Below, piece after piece: positions 11,576 through 39,112 of a DNA stretch of 64,000 nucleotides. Below the pieces are notes generated by a model. The model had not been told where the DNA came from. It did no database searches and saw only the letters and a list, made by a program, of their open reading frames with translations. The stretch is from Ashinkailepas kermadecensis (Eukaryota > Arthropoda > Thecostraca > Neolepadidae): the NCBI GenBank assembly GCA_034440615.1, contig JAOTOM010002265.1, positions 1-64,000 on the forward strand, written 5' to 3'. The first letter of the stretch is position 1; every line of letters starts with the position of its first letter. Both the position numbers and the translations under genes were made by a program.

Positions 11576-11930
11576 TACATAAATAGACCGGCGGCCCACG
11601 CCAGCTTTACATAGACATCTCGCTCAGGCCTGTGGTTGCCACATCCCGCAAGCTGGCCCCAAACATTGACAATTAAATACGCGGCACAGTACCCGACCAG
11701 AGGGCTGCCTGTTCCGGAAACAGCACGACTCCGGACGGTGGCAAGTGCTTAATACAGCACGTGGGGGTGCAGAAACGGCTGGCTCATGGCCAGTTTACTG
11801 TTCCCGGCATACCTGATACATACCTGCTATCCAGTACATCTGGTCACCCGTGTCTGCGCGCGGCGACACCTGTGCACAGTGCGCGCAATGCAGCCACTGC
11901 TTGGTCACTTCCCGCCGGCCGTGGCCGAGA

Positions 11931-27978
<16,048 letters not shown>

Positions 27979-27985
27979 GGCGCTG

Positions 27986-30115
27986 CTGCAGGAGACACCT
28001 GCAGTAGACACACCTGAGGTCAACTGCTGGTCAGGTCATGGTGCCAGGAGACACCTGCAGTAGACACACCTGAGGTCAACTGCTGGTCAGGTCATGGTGC
28101 CAGGAGACACCTGCAGTAGACACACCTGAGGTCAACTGCTGGTCAGGTCATGGTGCCAGGAGACACCTGCAGTAGACACACCTGAGGTCAACTGCTGATC
28201 AGGTCATGGTGCCAGGAGACACCTGCAGTAGACACACCTGAGGTCAACTGCTGGTCAGGTCATGGTGCCAGGAGACACCTGCAGTAGACACACCTGAGGT
28301 CAACTGCTGGTTAGGTCATGGTGCCAGGAGACACCTGCAGTAGACACACCTGAGGTCAACTGCTGATCAGGTCATGGTGCCAGGAGACACCTGCAGTAGA
28401 CACACCTGAGGTCAACTGCTGGTTAGGTCATGGTGCCAGGAGACACCTGCAGTAGACACACCTGAGGTCAACTGCTGGTCAGGTCATGGTGGCAGGAGGC
28501 AACAGCAGTAGACACATCTGAGATCAACTGTTGATCAGGTCATGGTGACAGGAGACACCTGCAGTAGCAGTGTTAAAATAATGGTTTTTCATTAGGTGTG
28601 AGATGTCGAAACAAGCACAGTAGGATGTCGAAAGTTGCCATGGAATTAGTGTCATTTAAAATCCTTTTGATATCTTTGAGACTCAAATTTGAGCCAATGG
28701 TGTACTTATGACTGTACGTTTATCATTTGTTTTGAAAATCATAATTTAGGAAGAGCTATATTCGGGATAGGGAGAATAATACCAATGGTATAAACTGGTA
28801 TTGTATGCCATATCACATTATAGGCAATCCCTTTAAATACATTTGAGTTGCAAAATATTCCTGTATCCCCATTCCTTATCGAGAGCATGAACATGATACT
28901 TATGAACAAGATACTGTTAGCACGGAGATATGAGGACTTCATAAGCACGCATCAATGAGCACGATGCTGATACTTCTGTGGAGAAGGATGTCAATTGAGT
29001 GTTCAGAAAGTGGTATATTCCACCCTATTTCACGAATAATTTATCACCGTGCAGTAGACACACCTGAGGTTAACTGCTGGTCAGGTCATGGTGACAGAGA
29101 CACCTGCAGTAGACACACCTGAGATTAACTGCTGGTCAGGTCATGGTGGCAGGATACACCTGCAGTAGACACACCTGAGGTCAACTCCTAGTCAGGACAT
29201 GGTGACAGGAGACACCTGCAGTAGACACACCTGAGGTTAACTCCTGGTCAGGTCATGGTGGCAGGATATACCTGCAATAGACACACCTGAGGTTATCTGC
29301 TGGTCAGGGCATGGTGACAGGAGACACCTGCAGTAGACACACCTGAGGTCAACTGCTGGTCAGGTCATGGTGGCAGGATACACCTGCAGTAGACACACCT
29401 GAGGTTAACTGCTGGCCAGGTCATGGTGACAGGAGACACCTGCAGTAGACACACCTGAGGTTAACTGCTGGTCAGGTCATGGTTACAGGAGACACCTGCA
29501 GTAGACACACCTGAGGTTATCTGCTGGTCAGGTCATGGTGGCAGGAGACACCTGCAGTAGACACATCCGAGATCAACTGTTGATCAGGTCATGGTGACAG
29601 GAGACACCTGCAGTAGACACACCTGAGGTTAACTGCTGGTCAGGTCATGGTGACAGGAGACACCTGCAGTAGACACACCTGAGGTTATCTGCTGGTCAGG
29701 TCATGGTGGCAGGAGACACATCTGAGATCAACTGTTGATCAGGTCATGGTGACAGGAGACACCTGCAGTAGACACACCTGAGGTTAACTGCTAGTCAGGA
29801 TATGGTGACAGGAGACACCTGCAGTAGACACACCTGAGGTCAACTGCTGGTCAGGTCATGGTGGCAGGATACACCTGCAGTAGACACACCTGAGGTTAAC
29901 TGCTGGTCAGGTCATGATGACAGGATACACCTGCAGTAGACACACCTGAAGTTAACTGCTGGTCAGGTCATGGTGACAGGAGACACCTGCAGTAGACACA
30001 CCTGAGGTTAACTGCTGGTCAGGACATGGTGACAGGAGACACCTGCAGTAGACACACCTGAGGTTAACTGCTGATCAGGACAAGGTGACACCTACAGCAT
30101 GCAGGTCTGCTGGTC
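27986..30115 (-). repeat. 56-bp array upstream of the SCYL2 start, split by an insertion
   Basis: Units of 56 bp ('ggagacacctgcagtagaca', 'ggtcaactgctggtcaggtc') run from the presumed acceptor next to the ATG to 28567, then resume at 29050. The distal part is more diverged ('gaggttaactgctgg', 'ggcaggata'). On the minus strand each unit carries 'tctactgcag', acceptor-like, and many carry 'ggcaccatgacc', so the array may derive from the acceptor and start region. Confidence 0.93.
28568..29049. mobile_element. hAT-like non-autonomous DNA transposon (482 bp)
   Basis: The 56-bp array is interrupted by AT-rich unrelated sequence. The 8 bp TGCAGTAG is present on both sides (28560-28567 and 29050-29057), although the repeat unit has it once, so it is a true 8-bp target duplication. 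The ends are imperfect inverted repeats: CAGTGTTAAAATAAT versus CGGTGATAAATTATT, 11 of 15 matching. An 8-bp duplication and CA(G)GTG-type ends are hAT hallmarks. It has no transposase. Confidence 0.78.
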
Positions 30116-30180
30116 AGGTCATGGTGACAGGAGACCTATAGCATGCAAGTCTGTTGGCCAGGTTGTGGTGATGGGAGAGA

Positions 30181-31289
30181 TCTGTAACAGGCAGGCCTAA
30201 TGATTACAGCATAGTGTTGTGAGAGAGGAGCTGGAATAGTCCAATGAAGAGCAAGTCCAGCATTGAGCCTTCACTATATTTCAGCATAAGTACACAATAT
30301 GTATCATCAAATTGTACTTATCAGTATAAGGCAACTATATGGGTGATGGACAAGCAAGCAACATTGCTAAGCCCCCCAGTACAATCAAATTTTCATGTGC
30401 ATCAACCATAGGTGAATTGCTTTGAATGTTTACACAGCCATGCAGTTTCAAGACATATGCAAAATACAAGTGGCTAATGGCTGCACAAAATGTATCTGAC
30501 ATAGTCACAAGAAAAAAAACAGCACAGTATATGTATTTATGAAACTATCAACTTTTGAAAACACAATGCGCATCATTAATGGGACATGTCAGGCCACGCC
30601 CTTGAGTGGATGTTAAACATTTGTCATTTTCTCAACACAGGTAACACAACAGAAATCATACAGTGCTTGCCTGTACTGACATTGGATAAACCAAATTGTG
30701 AAATAGTTCATTGAAGCCAAACTAACAACAAATTATGTATGACGTCACATCATGTTCAGAGCGTAAATAACAAAAAGATGGTGGTATGCATAAATGATGA
30801 ACCTTTCTCTACCAAAATATGAAGGTCTGATCACATTGTTCTACCAATTCTTTGTGTATGGAGCTAGCAAAGTCCACAGGTGCCATTTTTAGGCTTCCAA
30901 GAGCAGTTGGTTTAAGAAAACCATAAGGAAGTGACCTTCAATATTTTTTCACAATTACACAAGCATTTTTTAGTGCTACTAATAGCTTGTACCACAACAG
31001 CTACAGTGAGGTAATCCCATAGAACAACATTTTTGTGTTCAGAATATGGCACACCACTACAAAATAACTATCTGTTTTAAAGTTGCTTTTTGCAAGTGGT
31101 TAGAGGATTTTCATTGAAAGGAACTGTTTGAATATGGATAGCTTGTTCATTTTTGTGTTCAGTAAATACAGTACAATTACTGGTTTGGTCATACAGAAGC
31201 AGCAGTAGAGCTATTTGTTGCATGATGTCTTAAGTGTTCAGAAACACCCCTACTAGCATAAATCTCAACCCATGCATCATTAATTAGAA
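30181..31289. other. AT-rich sequence upstream of SCYL2
   Basis: No array, exon or element recognised. It may hold the SCYL2 promoter or a 5' untranslated exon, but no motif allows this to be placed. Confidence 0.4.
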
Positions 31290-31790
31290 CTAAAAAACAA
31301 GATTCTCCAAACAAAATTGTCCACCCAATTGATAAAATTGCAATGAGGGAATCCCCACATCAGCAGGCAGCCAATCTCATTGATCAACCACCCTTTGACT
31401 GAAGAACCTGTTGTCACTTAACAACTGTCCTACACCTTGACCTGTCTAATTTGAATTAATGACCCCTATGTGATACTCTGAATACAAGAGCATCATTCAG
31501 ATTGACCTTATCTAACTCTCTAACGATTTTATACATTTTAATGATATCAACCCCTATTCTTCTATACCTACTTGAGTGAGTACACATTTAATGCCATAAG
31601 CCTTTCTCCATATTCTAAGTTACCTAGTCCACTGATGAGCTAGTGGCTTTGCACTGCACTCTTTATAGCCTATCTATATATCCTTCTATGTAAGGGCTCC
31701 ATGCCTACACATGCTATCCCAAGTGGGGTCGCACATAGGTTGAGCAGTTTTCTTATGACATCCTTGCTCTTACACTTCACACTCCTATTA
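31290..31790 (-). mobile_element. Decayed 3' end of a CR1-like LINE
   Basis: Minus-strand translation in shifting frames gives pieces such as LNDALVFRVSHRG, resembling the C-terminal region following the reverse transcriptase of CR1/L2-type LINEs (compare the better copy at 34917-35285). It has many stops. Confidence 0.5.
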
Positions 31791-32049
31791 GTAGGAAAGG
31801 ATGTTTCCGGGTGACTTCCCCAGCTCACTTACCGATTACTAAACACAAGTTTTTGTCTGCTATAAATATAAATTCCCAAACTATGAATAAATTACTTGCA
31901 TTGCATGTACGCTAATTTCTACGAATCTTCTGAATCACCTTTGCGCCATAACAGAGGCTGCCGCGCTGTATATGACGCCGTTTATGAATGTCCGGCATAA
32001 AGGCATACCTTCAATGGAAATTAAGTTTTAAAGAATTCTGCTTTCAGGC

Positions 32050-33173
32050 ATAATCCGATACAGGTATCAGGTCCAGAGCACACGAAACCATCCAGCATCT
32101 TCAGCGTTCCGACCGGGTCGGGCTCCAGGCCACAGAAGGCACCTAAGACCAATCAACACCGTGGCAAGGCTCGCTGAAGTGGCTGCTGCAACGCTGGGAA
32201 TGCCACCGCTGTCCATTGCAACAAAGCCTCGTCTGTTTCCGTTCTGGCTTTACAACACATTACCCATCGAATATCTCTTCCACTTCAACAAGTCACAGAC
32301 CACGGAACTTGAGGTGCGAGCGTCTTTCAATGAGTACAAAGGTGTACATAGTGATTATGAGTTTTTCTACACCGACGGCTCTGGTCACGGCGAAAAGGCT
32401 GGTGCAGCCGCTGTGGGCCGGAACTTCCGCTTCGGCACGAGACTCCCTAATTTCACCACCGTTTTCACCTCTGAACTATATGCAATGAAAATCGCTTTGT
32501 CGCATATCAAAGAAGTCGGCATTGCTCAGGCAGTTATCTGTACGGACTCCCGAGCCTCCTTACAGGCACTACACAGACATCACAACATCGAACACCCTTA
32601 TGTGTTGGAGCTGATCGAAATGTGGCATTCTCTTCCTCCTTTGCAGAACGTTATTTTCTTATGGGTCCCTGGACATTTTGGAATATCGGGAAATGTACGA
32701 GCTGATACCCTGGCGAACGAATCCATTCTCTCACCGACGCCGCTGGATATTCCCCTTGCGCTCTCCGATGTCTTACATCAAACAAAAATGTGTCTCGCAA
32801 ACTACCTACAAAATGAATGGAGAACCACGCACTCCAGTCATTTTTACAACATCAAACCGACTCTGGCCCCGTGGTCCACCAGCTCGCAAAACAGTCGTGA
32901 ACTGGAGGTGACCCTGGCTCGACTACGGCTTTGCCATACGAGACTGACTCATGGCCACCCTCTTGATCGTTCCCCGCCTCCGCTCTGCAATGAGTGTGAT
33001 GTTCGCCTGACAGTAGAGCACATATTAATCAGCTGCCCAAAACATCGCACGGAAGACGGCTCATAGAAAACTTTGATGCAAATCTCAGCAATCTACTCGG
33101 GAACAACCACCCAGACCTGGTAAGTAAAGTTCTCGATTTTATTACTGAAGCTCGGTTAATAGAAGAAATATAG
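32050..33173 (+). mobile_element. 5'-truncated LINE with intact-looking RNase H domain
   Basis: An open frame (32161-33066) encodes an RNase H domain with FYTDGS, SELYAMK, TDSRAS and PGHFGISGNVRAD, giving the four acidic catalytic residues (D72, E105, D129, D182 counted from 32161). After it comes a Cys/His segment CNEC...VEHILISCP. A frameshift at about 33055 separates the last 40 codons, which continue as RRLIENFDANLSNLLG to a TAG at 33171-33173. The layout (RNase H then C-terminal zinc-binding segment) is typical of I/R1-type non-LTR retrotransposons. The reverse transcriptase is missing. Confidence 0.8.
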
Positions 33174-34300
33174 TAGGTCTCAAAATAGGCTTCCGCCATC
33201 ATGGTAACTTATTCGTCTACTCCCCAATATTGTCGGGGGGTTTTCACCCTAGGTGCATGCACTAGGCGGGCGCTTCCGGGGTAGGATTCAACACCTACCT
33301 CGGATGTGTAAGCTTGATGCGTGTATCCTGAGTTTGCCCCTGATATCTCTTTATTACACACACAAAAATGGCTTTGAGCGGTAATCTCCTGGACCCGCCG
33401 CTTTAACGTAACTTGCTTCGCCACACTGCGAGCTTATCCCCTGGCGTTCGACTCTTGAGCGCGTCATCTCGATAACTCCGGGGGTGCCGTCCCGCCCTCC
33501 CCTGACGCGCACCTGGCTGAGCGCGGACAGCGGACATCTCGCTGCGACCGCATCAGTATCAACCCGAACTCTGGTGGCTTGCGGGTCGGTTCCGTGGAAC
33601 CTAATCACGGATCTTGGCCTGGGTTTTGCCAGTTCTGGCTGCCTGGTGAGCGACGGACGGGGGAGCGGTACGGGATCCCTGCGGGTTTTTGACCAGCGTG
33701 CTTGATGACGTTCGCTGCGGGATAACGCTCGCGGTGGTCTGCTTCCCCTGGCGATTCTTAGGAAAGCCATTAACAAACACAAAAGGTGGAAAAGGCCTTC
33801 AGGATGTCATTTATAAGGAATTTCCCACAAATTTCACTTGTAGGATGATAACTTTGGGGAGCTTCACGCCCCGACGAGCGATTACACCCTTTAATGGGCT
33901 TCGAAAATGAATGTCATTATCATCTCTGGAAATTCGTATCAATCTGGGGGTGGTCGACGTGGTCGACTATCCCGACAGCACTACCAATTTTCGATCACTA
34001 CCAATTTTCTTGAGAGCGCAGAGGGCTCGAGTGATTGAGAAAATGAGGCGCGAATGACCATGGGTGTAACCACTGGGGGGGCGGCATCCCCCCCCATTTC
34101 CGAAAAGTGGCGATTTGTCCCCTCAATTTTTTATGTTGTCCCCCCACCCTCCAAAGCCTCAGCTACCTGAGTATGATCGTCGCAAAATTATACTTTGAAT
34201 ATATATAATTGAACATATATATGCAAGAGAATCACCAAAAATACTAGAAGCCGATCTAGCCAATCAACGGGCTTCACAGGCTATCTGTCGTCACAAAATA
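33174..34300. other. Probable transposon-derived non-coding sequence
   Basis: This follows the LINE stop. It includes GC-rich stretches (33430-33700) and G/C homopolymer runs near 34075-34100. No protein or array is identified. It could be LINE 3' sequence or another element's untranslated region. Confidence 0.35.
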
Positions 34301-37300
34301 TCCGAATGGTAAACGAGCAAACGTTAGAAATGTCTGCTTTCCGACCATTCTTGAACGTAAAAAGTCATAAAGTATTACTGCTTAATAAGAGCCACATGGG
34401 CCCATCTGGGTTAAGCCTATCTAGAAAAGGTACTAGAAATGTACATACTCTCACCCCAATCAATGCCTTATCCCAAGTTCCTAGGAAGCTATATACCCCA
34501 GCCTATCTAGCACCACTCACTTGCTACCGCATAACACCCTCAACAATCACAAGCTCCTCCCATCATACCCATCGTGCCACCATAGATAATCTCATCAGCA
34601 TCACATCCCGAAGGAAGGTGCCGAATCCACTGCTAGGCACACCCCACACAAATTCATAAAGCGTTCAGACTTAATAAGAGAATCACTTGCTATTGCATAA
34701 TACACTCAACAATTACAAACTCCTCCCATCATACCCATTGTGCTACGATAGACAATCTCATCAGTATCACATCCCGAAGGAAGGTGCTGAATCCACTGCT
34801 AGGTACACCCTATATAAAGTTATAAAGCGTTTAGACTTAATAAGAGACTCACTTGCTATTGCATAACACACTCAACAATTACAAACTCCTCCCAACTCCC
34901 ATCTCCTCCCTGTCGATCAACCCTCCCTGGAATACAGAAAAACAAGCCCCCTATTCTTATAATGATTGTCTATGCCGTTTTTAAAGATGTTCAGTGTGTT
35001 GCTACTGACAATGGTTCCTGGCAGCTGGTTCCAGTGTTCCCTGTTGGTGAAGAAAGACTGTCTGAACCTTGTCCTGCTGTGATTAACTTTAATTTTTAAT
35101 TGATGACCTCTAATTGCATCATTTCTGTTAAATTCAAACATTTCCCTGAGATATCGCTGTTCCTGACCATGAACAAATTTAAAAACCTCGATGAGATCTT
35201 CTCTCAGCCTTCTATATCTAAGTAAAAACATATTCAATTTCTTCAATCTTTCCTCATATGCCAGGTTGCCTATACCATTAACCATTCGTGTTGCCCTCTT
35301 TTGTACTCACTCTAAAAGCCAACAATCTTTCTAATAACTAGGGGACCAAACTTGGACACAGTATTCCAAATGTGGCCTGACATATGCACAGTAAAGCTTC
35401 CTGATGACCTCCTCACTTTTGCATGACACATTCCTCTGTATTGCCCCAAGCATTCTTAGTGCCTTCTTCCTGGCTTCTTTGGTCTGTTCTGATGCCCCCA
35501 ATTTTGTGTTCAAAATAACACCTAAGTCCTTCTCCTGCGAGTCACAGATAGTACTGGCCACCCATCAAGTATGGAGCCTTCATATGCTGCCTACCTACAT
35601 GCATGACTTTGCACTTATCAAAATTAAACTTCATTTGCCATTTTTCGGACCGCTTCACTAGCTCGTCTAAGTCTTTATGCAGCAAAACCTGCTCATTGTG
35701 CCCTGTTATTGCCCTAAGGATCTTCAAATCATTCGCAAATTTCAAAACCTTACTGCTTAGGCCACATTCAATGCTATTCACATATATAATGAACAATAGT
35801 GGCCCCAGTACCGACCCCTGGGGGACTCCACTAAGAACATTTTGCCATAATGACTTTGTACCATTTAGCATCACTCTCTGCTGTCTATCTGAAAGCCACA
35901 ACTCTATCCATTTTAGGATGCTACCTGCAATACCATGGACCTGAAGCTGCATCATTAACCGTTTATGGGGTACCTTGTCAAAGGCCTTACTAAAGTCAAG
36001 ATATGCTACATAAACCTAATTTCCCTGATCAAATTGTTCTGTAGCAAAATTCAAAAAGTCCAAGAGATTTGTGAGACACGATCGCCCTTTTCTAACCCAT
36101 GTTGAGTATCTTGAATCAATCTGTTTCCTTCCAGAAAACTAACTATTCTATCCTTGATAATTGATTCGAGTACCTTGCAGACTAGGGATGTGAGGCTTTC
36201 TGGCCTATAGTTTTCAACTTTCCCTCTTTCTCCTTTCTTGAAAATAGGAACTACATTTGCCCTTTTCCAATCTGTTGGAATTTCATTTTGTGAAACTGAT
36301 CTACAAAATATTATACTAAGTGGAATTGCCACTTCCTTTTCAGCTTCCCGCAATACCCTAGCATAAATTCCATCAGGTCCTGCTGCCTTGTTTGGCTTTA
36401 TTTTTCTGATATAATTGAAAACAATATCACTATCAATGAAATCAACATCGTGTATCTGATCACCTGTCACTGAACTGTGGTTCACGGTTGGCAGATTAGT
36501 CACATCCTCCACTGTAAACACTGATTTAAACTGCTTGCTCATCTCCTCAACCATCTCACCATCCTCACTCAATTTAGTCCCATTTACTTCCAGTGGACCA
36601 ATTGTGCTTGAAACTTTACTTAGCTTGTAGAAACTAAAGAACTTTTTACTGTCCCCATTACAGTTCCTAGCCAAATCCAATTCTTTTGCTCGCTTTGCTG
36701 CTCTGATTTTCTGCTTCACAGCATCTCTATATTTTTTATACGACCTTAGATTTACGATATTTGAAGCTTCCTTAAATACTCTAAATGCATCTTTCTTAGC
36801 CTTAATTGCTTTCATCACATCTGGTGTAAGCCATGCTGGCTTTCCTACCCTTCTTTTGCGCCTTTGCTTTTGGGGGACATGTCTAATCTGAATTTCCCTC
36901 AAGTAAGATTTGAACTTTTCCCACATTTCACAAGCATTTAAATCAAAGAATCCTTCTTCCCATTTTATGGCACTTAAAGCCTCTCTCATGCAGTCAAAGT
37001 TTGCCCTGTTAAAATTTGGAATCTTTGCCAAATTATCCTTGATTGTCCCTGCTACCTGTGCCTTGAATCTCACTATGTTATGGTCACTTCTTCCCAGAGT
37101 TTCACCTACAGTCAAGTCTTGAACTAAATCACTTAAATCTGAGAAGACAAGGTCCAAGAATGAGCCCTGCCTGGTTGGTTCCGTTACAAACTGGTGTAAG
37201 AACAAGTCCTCTTCAAGGCATTTCCTAAACAGTTTACATGATGGGGAGCCAACACCAACATTTTCATATCCTTTTAGATTAAAGTCACCAAGAATAAGGC

Positions 37301-37920
37301 ATTTCCTCCGACAGTTTCTACTGATTTCCTCACAAATTACTTTATCGAGCTCCAGTTGCTGAGAATGTGGCAAGGTTCCTGATAGATACAAAACTCCTAT
37401 CCTCAGTTTATTGCTGTTGTCTTTTCCCACAGCAACATCAATGGACAAATGGACTCCACAGACACATTTTTTACCCCATCTGCTACTTTTTGAGAACTGC
37501 ATAAGCTATTCACATACAGCATTACACCACCCCCTTTCACTGCTGGACCCCTATTGCATGAAAACATATTGTATCCCTGGATCTCATAGTCCTGCAAGTT
37601 ATCCCCAAAATATCCCTCACTGACCCATGCCTCAGTAATGCAAACAAAATCTGGTTTCTCCTCAGCAACATAACACTTGAACTCATCAAATTTGGATCGA
37701 ATGCTCTGAGCATTAAGCATCATACACTTAACAAAAGTTCCATGACCCTCTTTGGCTTTTTATGTTGAGTAGCTCTATCATCTCTGGATGAGCTACCACT
37801 CTGCCCCCTTGATCTACTGCTACCCCTATTTGCTGACTGTGAGGTTCTATTGCCTATGCTGTCACTATTGGCATATCCCTGAGATGGCAATGCCAATTCT
37901 TCCCTCCCCACCCCATTATC
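34300..37920 (-). mobile_element. CR1-like LINE, nearly full length but broken
   Basis: Minus strand, in order: a short Ser/Arg-rich part (37911-37720); endonuclease start MMLNAQSIRSKFDEF (37723); endonuclease core with ILGDFN and RSDHNIV, then the RT start with NKAAGPDGI (37502-36051); RT core SGVPQGSVLGPLLFIIYVN (35955-35542); thumb KDLGVILNTKL and HLEYCVQVWSP (35561-35331); and a C-terminal part (35285-34917). At least three frame changes and one stop separate these pieces. The catalytic FADD box reads FANDLK, so an essential Asp is lost. The 3' flank contains a tandemly duplicated segment of about 180 bp. Confidence 0.88.
34510..34915 (-). repeat. About 180-bp tandem duplication in the LINE 3' region
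   Basis: Segments with 'cacttgctattgcataac', 'atcacatcccgaaggaaggt' and 'ataaagcgtttagactta' occur at about 34518-34680 and 34684-34855, with a third start at about 34851. It is downstream of the LINE coding end on the minus strand. Confidence 0.8.
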
Positions 37921-38600
37921 TAGTTTCCAGGTTCATGAACAACATGAACCTTGACCATAGTTGTGCTTTCGCTTGGATGGAAAATTGTGCATTGCGAGGC
38001 AACATATTTGCATTATCGCAAGGCTTTATATTTATAGTCTTAGGTTGCATTCCCCTGCGCATATATTGATATATCTTGAACAAACGTGACTCTAGGTGTC
38101 CTTGGGTATCTTCAAGACTATGGAGGGGAGTCAGTGGCAGCCTCAAGCAAGTACGTCAAGTTAACGTCGTATTCATATTCAACGACGTGTTTGCCAGAGG
38201 CGTATTTGTATTGGCATCGGCATTCAGCGACGGGTTTATGATCGTTCGAATCAATTACCACAAATGCTTCTGCTTGCACTGAACACGCTGGAAGCAACTA
38301 CATAGGTCTCACATTACCACTTTAACGGTCAAGGTCCGCGAAAGTCCGCTCCCTTGACGGATGACGACCGTGTAGATCGTTGTCCCTCAGGCAGTTCCTT
38401 CACGGCAACGGAGGTCCGCTGCTCTCACAGGTCACGATCGGGAAGATCCGCTTATTAGAACGCCCCCACTCTCTGCGCAGATAAAAGATGCTTACTCGAG
38501 CAGCGCAAGCAAGATCTTACGAAATGCTAATTCATCCTCAGTTTGCCTTAAGTTAGCTGGATGTGTCCTGTGTTCACGCCATCATTTTCATAAAATGACA
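37921..38600. other. Unassigned sequence
   Basis: There is a small inverted repeat 'aggttcatg aacaa catgaacct' near 37926-37948. Nothing else is recognised. Confidence 0.4.
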
Positions 38601-38614
38601 CCACTGGTCCGCTC

Positions 38615-38760
38615 ACCTCGCAGGTAACGGTCGTGGAGGTCCGCTCCCCTCGCAGGTAACGGTCGTGGAGATCCGCTCCCCTCGCAGGTAACGGTCGTGG
38701 AGGTCCGCTCCCCTCACGTGAATCTCCTTGCGTGGACGGTCATGGAGGTCAGTTCCCCTG
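38615..38760. repeat. Short array with CAGGTAACGG motif
   Basis: About 3-4 units of 31 bp ('gtccgctcccctcgcaggta', 'acggtcgtgga'). Each contains CAG|GTAACG, which resembles a splice donor, but no exon is identified here. Confidence 0.8.
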
Positions 38761-38799
38761 ACATGGACGATCGAGACCTGCTCCTCTCACAAGCAACGG

Positions 38800-39112
38800 T
38801 CAGGAGGCTGGTGGGTGGCCAGCCCTGCAACGGTCAGGGAGGCTGGTGGGTGGCCAGCCCTGCAACGGTCAGGGAGGCTGGTGGGTGGCCAGCCCTGCAA
38901 CGGTCAGGAGGCTGGTGGGTGGCCAGCCCTGCAACGGTCAGGGAGGCTGGTGGGTGGCCAGCCCTGCAACGGTCAGGGAGGCTGGTGGGTGGCCAGCCCT
39001 GCAACGGTCAGGGAGGCTGGTGGGTGGCCAGCCCTGCAACGGTCAGGGAGGCTGGTGGGTGGCCAGCCCTGCAACGGTCAGGGAGGCTGGTGGGTGGCCA
39101 GCCCTGCACCCT
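38800..39112. repeat. 35-bp minisatellite, about 9 copies
   Basis: Near-perfect units with 'gtcagggaggctggtgggtg' and 'gccagccctgcaacg'. Open in all + frames; not treated as coding. Confidence 0.95.
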
